Shown piece by piece: positions 33,421-45,000 of a stretch of 64,000 nt of DNA (position 1 is its first letter; every line of letters begins with the position of its first letter). The notes under the pieces are model-generated. The model made no database searches and was not told the DNA's origin. It saw nothing but the letters and a program-made list of their open reading frames with translations. Location: NCBI GenBank assembly GCA_019022495.1, contig JAFEKR010000008.1, positions 992,001 through 1,056,000 of the forward strand. The letters run 5' to 3'. The DNA is from Epichloe hybrida (Eukaryota > Ascomycota > Sordariomycetes > Hypocreales > Clavicipitaceae). Both the position numbers and the translations under genes were made by a program.

Positions 33421-35289
33421 AATATATAAAAAAAATCTAGATAAATTCTTAGAAACCTAACTTATAGCTACTTTACACTAATTATTCCATTAACACATTG
33501 CCCGCCTAGCCCCTAGTATTCTTACCTATGCTAATAAGGGCAGAGGATTCGTCCTTATTATTAGAGGAATCCCCCTCCCTATATATATACATACAAAGCT
33601 TACTAGGGAGGTCTAGCGGCCTAATATAAGCAGGGAGCGCAGACGTATTAGTAGTAAGCTACTAGTAAGTTAGTAAAGCCATAAACTAGAGCGTAGAAAT
33701 ACATATAGATAGAAGGTTCTATGTAATAAAACGCAAGCTATTAGAAATATTAATCTAGACTTCTAGATTAATAGTATTATTAAGTAGTGACATAGTAACT
33801 TATTTATTAGCATTAGCCTTGCGTGCAACTTCCGCTATAAGTTACGCCTGCCTTACCTAACCACGCTTATTAGTATTTTTAGTGGTTAGGAGTGTATTAT
33901 AAAGTTTACGTTTTACGCGCATTAGACGCTAGCAGTATATTAGCAGTAACTAAGTTATAGAAATAAGAGATATATACATTATTAAGAAAGTATAGATTAT
34001 CTTTAGGATTACTATAAGCATTAATACACTTAAAGAGCGCATAGTATAACTAGGTAAACTAAGTAAGATACTAGTAGTATGTTAGTATATATATTAGTAG
34101 TAAGAAAGGGAGAATAAACCCTAGCATAGTCCTTATTATTACGTATATAATAGGCATATTTCATTAAGTTATTTATATAAGTTAGGAGTAACACATAGCA
34201 AGATAGTAGTAAAGTTATACTTAGAGAATTAGTATATTAGGTTAGGATAGATTTGCCCTTAATAATATATTATAGCTCTATGCTATTACTATCTTTAGGT
34301 ATAATAGCCTATATTACAACCTACTACGTATAGTAAATATAAGGAATCTTTATTTTACTAGCACTACTAGCTATAAGTTAGTAAGGTAAGCGCTAGGGGG
34401 CAGAGATATTATACTTACGTTAAGATTTTTAAAGCTATATGCTTCTTACTAGGAGACTTTAAAGAAGATATTAAGGAATTCTTCTTACTAAAGGGAGGTA
34501 ATAGTAGTAGAGTAGTAGCTTATATTAAAGATATTATTAACTACTAGTAAGTTAGTAGTAATATACTATAAGAAACTTATAAGTAAAAGATAAGTAACTA
34601 ACCTTTTAGTATTTAAGAGAATTTAGGCGTTTTAGATAAGGGTAGATGTAAATAATAAAGTAACGCTATAGGATATTAGTAACTACCATAAGAGAAGCTA
34701 TAAAGCTACTAGCTTATAGGTAAGGGTAACTTATAATACTAAGGGAGAATATAAAGGGAAGAAAAGTATATAAAAGTAAGGGAAAGTAGGCCTCTTCTAT
34801 ATTAGCCCTAGACCCCTAAGTAATTTACACACTATATATAGCTAATCTAGGAATTATAATATTTATAGTTATAGCCACTACTAGCAAATACGCACGCTAG
34901 CTATAAACTCCTAGCGAGATTAATATAACATCCCTAACATTAGATAAGAAGTTATTTATTTTAAATAGCGCGTATTACCCTGTCTATTTAACCTAATTAT
35001 AAAATTTAACATAGGCAGCCTGTTTACTTAGTGCTAGTAACTTACTAGATAGAGGTATACACGTTAGAGGCAATAAAGCAGCAAGTATGTAGCTATTTAT
35101 AATCTAGAGGTCACAAGAAAGATCACCTAGGACCCTATAACGTCTATCTTATTATTTAAAGCAAACACAATGCCACGCACTAATAGTACAGCTAGCAACA
35201 TAGGTATTACTATAGGTTATGCGTAGCATACACACACTAGCTAAGCAGCTCTTTTTAATTAAGGACAATTATATATTAGGGGGGCAGTA
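33421..35289 (-). other. Gypsy A post-pol region with candidate antisense frame
   Basis: About 1.9 kb lie between the chromodomain and the 3' LTR. On the minus strand the phrases FKINNFLSNVRDV, ISLGVYSQRAYLLVVAI and GSRANIEEAYF read without shift. They match those in copies D and F and are less decayed here. The plus strand shows no comparable phrase. The product is unknown. AGGGGGGCAG just before the LTR is the probable polypurine tract. Confidence 0.35.
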
Positions 35290-35556
35290 TATTAGGAGCA
35301 CGGAGGCTAAGGGGCCATAGACAGGATAGTTATATATTAGAGCCCTTAGATAAGCCTTAGGTTTTGTAAATAACTAAGTAGCTATAAGATAGCTACGTGC
35401 ACGCAGTAAGGTATTTAGACAAGGACCGCCTATAAGAGATATAGGAGGTTAGAGTTTAAGACCTTTATACACCCACCCCTAAGTAGCAGCTCTCTAGCTA
35501 CGACCAAGAACCTTAGCCTTCACTCCGTTTATATCTCCCCGAACATAGTCGTAACA
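35290..35556 (+). repeat. 3' LTR of Gypsy A (267 bp)
   Basis: The inner start is RIPed (TATTAGGAGC). The outer end is clean (CACTCCGTTTATATCTCCCC, then CATAGTCGTAACA). Confidence 0.95.
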
Positions 35557-35561
35557 AAGTT

Positions 35562-36600
35562 ACTCTAAGTTTAAAAAGAGCCCTCTAATCTTACTCTCCT
35601 TACCTTAAATTAACTACTAATTCCCTTGTGTTTTAATTATTAATAATAAATATACTAAGCTTATAAAATATTATATTTAATATATCTACTATAGTAATAC
35701 TTATAAGGGGGTAGGTTAGCCCCTTCTCCCCTATATTTTACCTTCTTATTACTAACTATTTCTTTATAGGTAATAGTAATAATAAAGGGTAATTTTACTA
35801 ATCTTCTTACTATTTTAAATTAGATCTAAACTCTTATAAATGCTAAGGACACTAATATTATAGTAATAAGCCCTATTTTTCTAGAGAAGACTTACTTTTA
35901 TTTTACTAAGTATACACTATCTCTTATACTTACCTTTAATTACGTAAATATAGCTTACTAAATCACGTTTAGTTTAATAGGTGCTATAAAGGTATAGTAA
36001 GTATATTATTTCCTCCCTTATTTACTAGCCTTCCGCTTATAATTAGGTATAGTTTACTTCCGCTACCTACTAGTAGTATATTATTTTATACTAATAACTT
36101 TTAGTTACTATATATCCTACTCCTACTCTAGGGATTATAAGATTTACCTACCTTATTTATCCCCTTTTTACTACCTATTTACTAATAGTTTATAGGATAA
36201 TTATTAGAAATATCTTACTACTTAAAATACATAAATAGTTTTATAATTATAGTTCTCTAATCTAGGGTATATTCCCTAGACTATAGCGAAACACTAGTAT
36301 TACCTTATAATATAGTAGGTAATTACTAAGAATAAGAATAATACTAAGTATCTTATCTAAAATAGCAAGGTATTATCTTACGCAGGCGCTATAATCCGTA
36401 AGTTTCCTATAAAACTTAGCTCTCTTTAGGTGTATTTTCCTTTATTATTTAGTAAATAGTTTAATAAGGTTTTTAATTAGAGTGTAATAGTAGCTAATAA
36501 GGCTAGGCCTTTTTTATAATTACCTTATTCCTTATTACTTATAAATTACTTATATCTTATTACACTTCCTACTTACTTTACTTTAATAAAAAGCCTAAAT
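35562..36600 (-). other. TE4 3' region downstream of the chromodomain
   Basis: TA-rich, RIPed continuation of TE4 beyond the integrase. No clear domain, although a degenerate pol C-terminus or untranslated region is expected here. Confidence 0.4.
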
Positions 36601-39600
36601 TACATATTAAGTACCTTCTATGTTTTCTACTACTACTTACTAGTTATATTTACTTAGCTAGCCCTTCTATTTCACTAGGTATTTATTACCTTTATATATT
36701 TTCCTATAATCCCTAACTTCTTTAACTTTAAACTTATTATTATTATCTTTAAGGTTAGGTATTAGTATATCTTTATCTAGAGCGTTTTCCTAGTAATTTT
36801 ATAGCTTTAATAAGCTAATGTAAAATATATTATATAGTTAACTATACTTATTAGGTAGCGCTAGTTAGTATACTTATTTTCCTATAGTATTAAGTACTTA
36901 AAACAGCCTAATAAATCTTAGGTTTAGCTTCTATTTTACGTCCTTAAGTCTAATATTCTTTACTAATAGTAGTACTAGGTCCCCTCTTTTTAAGGTTATT
37001 AGCTAATGTTTTTAGTTATAGTACTTTACCTATACTTTAGTAGCCCTTACCTAGTTATATACTAACCTTTCCCTAATATTATATAGTTTTTAAACACGCG
37101 CGTAAGCTTCTAGGACCTCCCTCTCCTTACTCTTACCCTTAAGAGCTAGGTAAAACTTAGGCAAATAGCCTATAAGGGTATAATTAGGGGAGTAGCCTAT
37201 TATCTGATTAATAGCATTATTATATATAAATTAAGCTATTAGGAGTAGCTTTAGCTATAGCTATTAGTTTTCTTTAATAAAATATTATAAATAGTGTTTA
37301 AGCACCTAGTTTATTCTCTCTATCTAACTATTAGTTTAGGGGTAAAATGCTATTAAAAGCCTTTACTTTATACATAACTAATAGCATACTTTTAACTAGA
37401 ATTTACTTATAAATACTAATTCTTTATTAGATATAATGCCCTCTAGCGCTCCAAATCATAACTTAATCTCCTTATAGAATAGCTTTACTAATTTAGCTAT
37501 GTTAATTATAGTTTATATAAGGAGGAAGATAGAGTACTTAGTAAATTAATTTATAATTACTAGGATTATATTAGTTTCTTAGTTACCTAGCTATACTAGT
37601 AGCAATCCTATAATAAAATCTATTAAGATCTTTACCTACAGTTACCTTAGTATTAGTAGTAATTTAAGGCTTCTATATAGGTAGTGCCTCCTAGCTACCA
37701 TACGCTAGTATACTCTATAGCTAGATATATAGTCTAAAATAGCTTTACTTATTACTAGCTACTAATAGTAATATTTTAGTAGTTTAAGAGTATATTTAGT
37801 CCTAAAGTAACCTACTAATAGATTATTATAGTATAGCTATAGAAGCTCCTATTATAAGATAGGCTCTTATAGAATAACTACCTAGTCTTTATATATTAGG
37901 AGGCCCCTTACACTATATAACTATAGACTAGCTTTTCCCCTCCCTTTTACTTAGGAGTTAACCTTACCTTTACACTTTTATAAATCTAGATCTTAGTCTT
38001 ATACTTTCTATAGTAGTTATACTAATGGTTTATTTACCACGGATTAGTAAGGATTTAGTAATATAATAGCCCTCTAAATTACTTATACTATACTAATATC
38101 TTAAACACACACTACCTTCTCCTTAAAATCACCCTTATTTAGCTAACCTATTACTAGATTTATAGTAGCTAACTAGCCTTCTACCTAGGTTACTCTTACC
38201 TTAGTAGGTTTTAAGACTAGTATTACACTATAACTTCTTTAATATATTAGTACTTCTTTTTTTACTATAAGGATATTTATTATTTTCCTTTAAAGCTCTA
38301 GTAGAAGCGCCCTATTTAATATAGGTTTGCCCTTATAATTAAACCTTCTTAATGGTATATCTATAGGGTTACTTTTTCTTAGTCTATACTTAATTATAAA
38401 ATAGAAAAGGCAGAGGAATATATACTATTATACCTATCTTTTATTTAGCTTTTACTACCTTATAAAGGTTTATAGGTTATAATAGTCTAAAAGGACCTCT
38501 ATAGGTGTCTCTATGCCTTTAATATAATATTACTAGTATTTAAATAACTTTACTATAGTAAGTAGCTCTTAATTAGCTATGCTATAGTTATATTTAGCAT
38601 CTATAAACTTTCTTAACTAAAAAGCCACTAGATACTAATGCCCCTTATTATCTTACTAAGATAGAATTCCTACTATTACAAAAATTAAGGCATCTATCTT
38701 AATACATACTACTTAACTTAGGTTATAGTATTAGAGTAAAGGCGCTTACTAAAAGGTATCTTTTAGCTAGTTAAATGCTAACTACTCCTTTTCTCTAAAT
38801 ATAAACCTCCTAGTCTAGATACTATTTTAACTACCCTTTATTAACGCGTAAAGAGGTATTATAATCCTAGAGTATTTATAAATAAACTATTAGTAAAAGT
38901 TATAAAATCTAAGAAATAACTATATATCCTTAAAACTTATTAGCTTTTTCTATTCTCTAATTATATTAACCTAGTAGGTATTTATTAATATCTTATTAAT
39001 AAAGAGAATAAACCCTAAAAATTTTACTAATTCCTTATAAAAAGAGCACTTAGAGGGTTTTATATATAACTCCGCTAACCTTATATATTTAAGGACTTAC
39101 TTAATATATTTAGTATGCTTCTCCTTTATCTTAGAGAAGATTAAGATATTATCTAGATATACTACATAAATAGTGTTAACTAGCCTATATAGTGCCTTAT
39201 AGATATAACTCTAGAAAGTAGCTAGGGTATTTATTAACCTAAAAGGCATTATAAGGTACTTATAGTGCCTATAATATATATAAAAAGCTATCTTCTATTT
39301 ATCGCTCTCTTTAATGTAAATTTAGTAGTATATATCCTTAATATTAATCTTAGAAAAGAAACAAGCCCCTTAGTATTAATTAAGGATCTCTAAAATTAAG
39401 GGGAGAGCATAGTAATTCTTCTATATTACCTTATTAAGCCCTTAATAGTTAATATATAGCTAGAGCATTTTATCCTTCTTTAGCATAAATAGAATAAGCA
39501 CGCCTACTAGGCTCTTTAAGGGTCTTATCTAGCCTTTCTTTAGGTTATTATTAATATATTCCTAGAGCTCTCTAAGTTTGCTTTAGGAGAGAGAGTAAAT

Positions 39601-40067
39601 TAGTCTATATAGGGGTATAGCTCCTAGTATAAGATTAATTATATAATTAGTTAACTTCTTTAATAGAAGGCTCCTTACCTTATTTAATATAAATATATCT
39701 TTAAATTCTTATAGTTCCTCTAGGATATCTTTAATAGTTCTATATACTTTTACCTCCTTTTTATCTTTAAGAGGGATAAACTTATTTTCTATTACGCTTA
39801 TAATAGCATATATAATTATCTTATTACGTATTACCTTTATAAACTTATAGGGAGTTAGTAGTAAAAAGGCTACCTTTCTCTTTTTAAACTACTATTCTTA
39901 TAAGTATAAGCAAAGATATACACGTTTTTCCATAAGTGTGTATATTTTAATTAATATAGGGCTTCCCTCTGCTCTTAGGTCCCTATTAATAGCTATATAT
40001 AGTAACTTAAGATCTTTCTCTTTACCCTATAAATCTCTAATTATAATAGGCACCTTATAGACACTAT
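36600..40067 (-). pseudogene. TE4 pol remnant (RT, RNase H, integrase)
   Basis: On the minus strand the RT is clear at about 38950-39480: YINYQGLNKV, YALPLILEILN, YLIMPFRLINTLATFQSY, YLDNILIFSK (YLDD box with one D to N). RNase H follows near 38350-38900. The integrase core near 37380-37560 reads INQFTKYSIFLLI and GALEGIISNKE, corresponding to the RFTKY and GxPxGIVSDRG blocks of chromoviral integrases. Stops are RIP-type. Confidence 0.85.
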
Positions 40068-40086
40068 ATTAGGGGCAGAGCTTTGT

Positions 40087-40434
40087 ACTACACTACACTA
40101 CATCTTGTAGTATTTGTAGTGTAGTGTAGTATACTACACTACACTACATACTACACTACACTACATACTACACTACACTACATACTACACTACACTACAT
40201 ACTACACTACACTACATACTACACTACACTACATACTACACTACACTACATACACTACACTACACTACATACTACACTACACTACATACTACACTACACT
40301 ACATACTACACTACATACTACACTACACTACACTACATACTACACTACACTACATACTACACTACACTACATACTACACTACACTACATACTACACTACA
40401 CTACATACTACACTACACTACATACTACACTACA
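40087..40434. repeat. CACTA pentamer array
   Basis: Blocks of ACTACACTACACTACAT are repeated about 20 times with regular 15-17-bp higher-order spacing. It starts with an inverted segment (GTAGTGTAGTGTAG) that could fold back on the array. Confidence 0.9.
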
Positions 40435-40490
40435 ATGAAATTTTTCTACTACATGTAGTATTTGTAGTATTTTGAATTTTTTAATAATAT

Positions 40491-40672
40491 AATAGCTTAT
40501 AATAGCTTATACTAGCTTATAATAGCTTATACTAGCTTATAATAGCTTATAATAGCTTATAATAGCTTATACTAGCTAGCTTATAATAGCTTATACTAGC
40601 TTAGAATAGCTTAGAATAGCTTAAAATAGCTTAAAATAGCTTAAAATTACTTAGAATAAGTAAGAATAGCTT
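40491..40672. repeat. 10-bp tandem array (AATAGCTTAT)
   Basis: About 17 units of AATAGCTTAT with variants ACTAGCTTAT and AAAAGCTTAG-like drift at the right end. The sister element at 3629-5558 has only about two units at the same place, so the array expanded in this copy. Confidence 0.85.
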
Positions 40673-42211
40673 TTATTACTTTATAATATTATAAGTGTTA
40701 AAGTTTAATTAAGTTTAAATAATAAATAAATAACTTAAATAAAAACATTAGTAAGTATTAGTAAATTACTATAGAAAAAGCTTTACTTTTTAGTAATTAA
40801 GTATTTTAAGATTTATAAAAATATTAGTAAAATAAAATACTTTTCTTTCTTATGTTTTTTTAAAATAATATTTAAAATAATAATAGTAAAAATATATTAT
40901 TTACCTTAGTTAGCTTTATATATAGCTAGTACTAGTACTTTAGCTATAATAGTAATAATAATAATAATAAACTTTAATATCTCTTTTTTCTTTAACTAGA
41001 TTATAAAAAAAGTATAAAAGCTAGTAATAAATAAAAGATATATCTAACAAGACCCATTTTAGACCCACTTTTATAAATCCCTTCTTTTCTAAGACTTTAT
41101 TACAAAAAACTATAAAAGATATAAAATTAAGTAAGAGATATAATTAAATAGACCCACTTTAGACCCACTTTTATAAATCCCTTCTTTTCTAAGACTAAAT
41201 TACAAAAAACTATAAAAGTTATAAAATTAAGTAAGAGGTATAATTAAATAGACCCACTTTAGACCCACTTTTGTTAATATTTTCTTTTTATAGGACTAGA
41301 TTATAAAAAACTATAAAAGTTATAACTAAGTAAGAGATATAACTAAATAACCCCACTTTAACCCCACTTTAAACTTACTTTAGACTTACTTTTAGAAAAA
41401 ACTATTTAACTAAGAAAGTAAGCTAAGAATAGTATTAATAATTAAACCTAGTTTTAAAGCTTATTTCTTTATATATTAAATAATTAAGAGAAATTAATTT
41501 AATTTATATTTTAATATCCTAAAAAATATTATAGCTTTATTATTATAGCTTTTTTACAGTTTTTTAATTTTCTTTAACCTTAAAAACCTAAAAACTTAAT
41601 ATAATTAGTTTTAATTTAAATAAAATAGTTATACTACTAAAGAACCTCTTACTAAATATATTAAAATATTATTTTTATAATAAAAGTCTTATTTATTTAA
41701 ATATATTATTATTATATTTAATATCTTATTTTTATATAATAATAAATAATTTATTTAGGGTAAATCTTGGATTAAAAGATAAAAAAAATACTAAAATTAA
41801 ATAGTAAATCTAAGAAAAAAGCTATAAAAACATAAAGACCCTTAATATTTAGTAAAAGAATAAGGCTATATATAAATACTAAAATAGTTCATCTTTAGTA
41901 ACCCTATACCTATTATTAGCTTAATAGTTTAAATAAGCCTAAACTTTAAGAATTTATAACTAAATAACTAAATTATAATAAAAAAAAGGCTAATATTAAG
42001 CTAATTAAGAAAAATCTAAGGAATATTATAAGATAATAAAAGTCCCCACTTTTGTTTTTACTAATACTACATTTGTAGTATTTGTAGTGTAGTGTAGTAT
42101 TTACTACACTACACTACATACTACACTACACTACAAACTACTACACTACATACTACATCGAAAGCCAAAATACTACAAATACTACACTACATGCAAAGCT
42201 CTGATTAGGGG

Positions 42212-43566
42212 ACTATTAAAGCCCCTACTACCTTTAGAATAGGTACTATAGCCTTAGCCTAATTAAGCTTATAAGTCTATATAAATTAGGCGCTTATAAT
42301 ATTAATCTTAGCATAACTATTAAGATTTGCTACTATTTTAATATCTTTATACCTATAAATAGTAACTAGTATATAGAATTAGCATCCTACTAGTACCCTA
42401 GTATCTAAGGTAAAGGTAAGGGCTTTTACTTTTACCTCTAGGAGTTTTTCTAACCCTCTTATTAGTCTTTCCTTAGCTTATTATAATTATAGAAGAAATG
42501 CTCTATACTACTATAGTTATAGCACTATTTCCTTCCCTATAGTTTATTATTATTTAGGTAAGTAGCTAGGGTCTTTTCCTTATCCTTATCCTTATCTCTT
42601 TAGTTCCTATTTAGCTAATACCCTTATAAGGAGTTATATCTTTAGTATTAAGCTGCCTTATATAGCCCCTTCTCTTCTAAATTATTTAGCTTTTGCTTAT
42701 TCTTTAATATTACCTCCTAGAATTACTAGGTAAGTTATATAATATCTTCTTATATTAGACTAGTAATATCCACGTGTAAATTAATATAGTCTTATAAGTT
42801 AAGGAGTAACTTCATAAAGAATATAAGAGTATAGGTCTTTTCTAGAGCTTATTCTAGGTATTTCTCTAGTAAATCTAAGTAAATACTAAACTTAATAAGA
42901 CTCTAGCCCTCCTTTTGCTTTATGTTTTTTAGCTATATAGCTATTTATATATTATAACTTACAAAGTCTTTAAGTAGTATAAGGGTCTAGTCTTAGAACT
43001 TATCCTAGTTATCCTTAGGATAATCCTAACTATTAGCTAGTTATTCTTTAATATATTAGTCCTATCTAGCCTAATAGTTTATATATATATAGTTAAGTAT
43101 AAAGAGAATCTTTTAGTTATCCTAGTAATACTTCTTCTTTACCCCCTTAAAGGTATAGTTAAGGTTATTAAGCTATATCTTATACTTCTATAAGTTTATA
43201 AGGTATTAGAGTTTTATAATATTTTAGACCTTAACTTCTTAGCTACTAAGGCTTAAGGATAAACTATTTTTTTAGCCTCTTTTTACTAGTTCTTTATAAG
43301 ATTATATTAAGTTAGTAAGCTTCTTTTCTTAATCCTATAGTTTCTTAAGTTACTTAAGCTAAGTAATTCACTCTCTAACTACTACCTCTTTTACCTTTAT
43401 AATAAAGGGTATAGCTTTAGATAGGGTTATAGAATATAGTATATCCCTAGCTATAGTATTACTATTATCTAGCTAATCCTAAGTAATATATAGTATAGTT
43501 CTAGTAGATTAGGTTATTCTCCCCCCTATATTACTCTTAGGTAACTAGTAAGAGAAGCTTTAGAAT
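42212..43566 (-). pseudogene. TE4 gag and protease remnant
   Basis: The minus strand continues from the RT side towards the right LTR with a charged, helix-rich frame broken by TAA/TAG. I see no intact zinc knuckle. Position between LTR and pol identifies it. Confidence 0.55.
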
Positions 43567-43767
43567 TATAAGAATAAAGGGATAGCTAAGTAAGAGGTAT
43601 AGGGGCATTTATATATTAACTAAAGCTTGCTAGGTCTAAGTGTGTTATGCATGCAAGTCACTAGCTTATAGCTAGCGGCTTGCTAGTGTCATGTGGACCT
43701 AGCCCTAGGGCGTAGTGTGCCCGCCAGGTAGTGCGCTAGCGCACTGGTGTTATGAGTGGGCCTCACA
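43567..43767 (-). repeat. LTR of TE4, right (201 bp)
   Basis: RIPed inner start (TATAAGAATAAAGG) and clean outer end (GCCCGCCAGGTAGTGCGC, GAGTGGGCCTCACA). Confidence 0.9.
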
Positions 43768-43772
43768 TAATA

Positions 43773-45000
43773 ATAGACCTAATAAATATACTTTAACCTT
43801 ATAATAAATTTAGTTATAGGACTTATACTCCCCTTTCTAAGGCTACGTTACTACTAGATGCCTTTAATACCTAGTTTAAAATACTTTAATTAATACTATA
43901 GTAGTAGTTAAGGGTAATTAAGAGTCTATAATAATATATAAATATAAACCTAGAATTAGTAACTTAATAGACTTTCCTACTAAACACTCTAGTAGACCTT
44001 AATATATTTAACTTAGATTATATTCCCCCTTAGGGGCTAGCACTCCTATCCCTTATATTACAAATCTATAGGAAGCTAATCATTATAGGTAATCTATATA
44101 ATAGTAATAAGGCTATATTTACTACCTAGAAGTTCCTAATAGAATATAAGCTAGATATAAATAGGGACTTTATTAGCTCTAGTAAGGACTAGTAGGTATT
44201 TATCTACTAGAACCTATTACCTAAGGTTTAAGCCCATATTATATTATTCTTTAAGATAGGTTATATTAAGAACTATAACCCTAAGGCCTTCTTAAGCTAC
44301 CTAGAAATACTTTATATAAACCCTTATAGATAGGAAATAGCTCTTATAAAACTTAACTAGATAAAGCAAGGGTTTAGGGAGGTATTTACTTTATTCTTTA
44401 TTTACTTTAAATAAAAATTATCCCTAGTAGGAGGGGCTTATTAGACTAAAGATATTAAGCTAGCTAAGCTTTAATATATACTTAATAAGCATATAAAAGA
44501 GATTCCTATTAGTAAAGGAATAAGCTAAATAAAATACTTTACTATAGTTACCTAGTACTATAGTATTATAGTAAATATTAAGTTATTTACCTTAGAGAAG
44601 AAATATTAAAACTAATGTAAACCCTAGCTAGGTTAACCTACACCCTAATAGATAGATTATAAAGGTAATATACTTATAATAGGAGTATATATTATAACTA
44701 CCTAGTAAAGAAAATAAAATAAGCTAGATAAGAAGGATAAGGGCCCTAAGGGTAACTTAAATTAACTATAGGCTAAATAAGTTACCAAGGTAAAACTTAC
44801 TAAATACTACTAGGAGAGATATTACTTATATTATAAATCTAAGAATTATTATATCTAGGAATATACTTACCTCCTACCTTATTAACCTAAGGTTTAAATT
44901 AACTCTTATAGGGTAGATATAAAAAGTATAAATAAGGAGGTTATAGCTAACTTCTTAGAAAATAAGTAACCCTTAAGTAAAGTCTTATATAGGGGTAGGT
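43773..45000 (+). pseudogene. TE3 gag remnant
   Basis: A long phase on the plus strand with AFLSYLEILYINPY near 44290 (a Gag capsid-like helix pair). At about 44820 there is a YYLYYKSKNYY stretch that could be a zinc knuckle with Cys changed to Tyr. Stops are TAA/TAG. Confidence 0.65.

Larger units (their letters stand above)
27745..35556 (+). mobile_element. Ty3/Gypsy element, copy A (full length, 7.8 kb, least mutated)
   Basis: Complete element of the 267-bp LTR family: LTRs 27745-28011 and 35290-35556, target duplication AAGTT (27740-27744, 35557-35561), domains gag, protease, RT, RNase H, integrase, chromodomain. It is the best preserved copy and still has an uninterrupted 75-codon integrase stretch. 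It is also the innermost insertion of the deepest chain (B, TE3, TE4, A), so it is the youngest on that chain. Confidence 0.95.
40076..42203 (-). mobile_element. hAT-type non-autonomous element 2 (2.1 kb, CACTA arrays)
   Basis: Termini CAGAGCTTTG / CAAAGCTCTG, target duplication ATTAGGGG (40068-40075, 42204-42211). Both ends contain long arrays of the pentamer CACTA (ACTAC). The interior carries a 10-bp tandem array (40491-40672) and tandem doublets of GACCCACTTTA at about 100-bp spacing (41051, 41151, 41251, 41351). No transposase is visible. The interior is homologous to element 1 at 3629-5558, including GTGTTAAAGTTTAATTAA, and so is the ATCGAA-GCCAAAA core near the right end. Confidence 0.85.
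27238..43767 (-). mobile_element. Ty3/Gypsy chromovirus TE4 (about 6.6 kb without nested insertions)
   Basis: A third Gypsy family in reverse orientation with 201-bp LTRs (27238-27438, 43567-43767) starting TGTGAG and ending CTCACA. Target duplication TAATA is at 27233-27237 and 43768-43772. It is split by Gypsy A (27745-35556) and a hAT-type element (40076-42203). The minus strand shows RT, RNase H and integrase in the Gypsy order. It is nested in the 5' leader of TE3. Confidence 0.9.
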
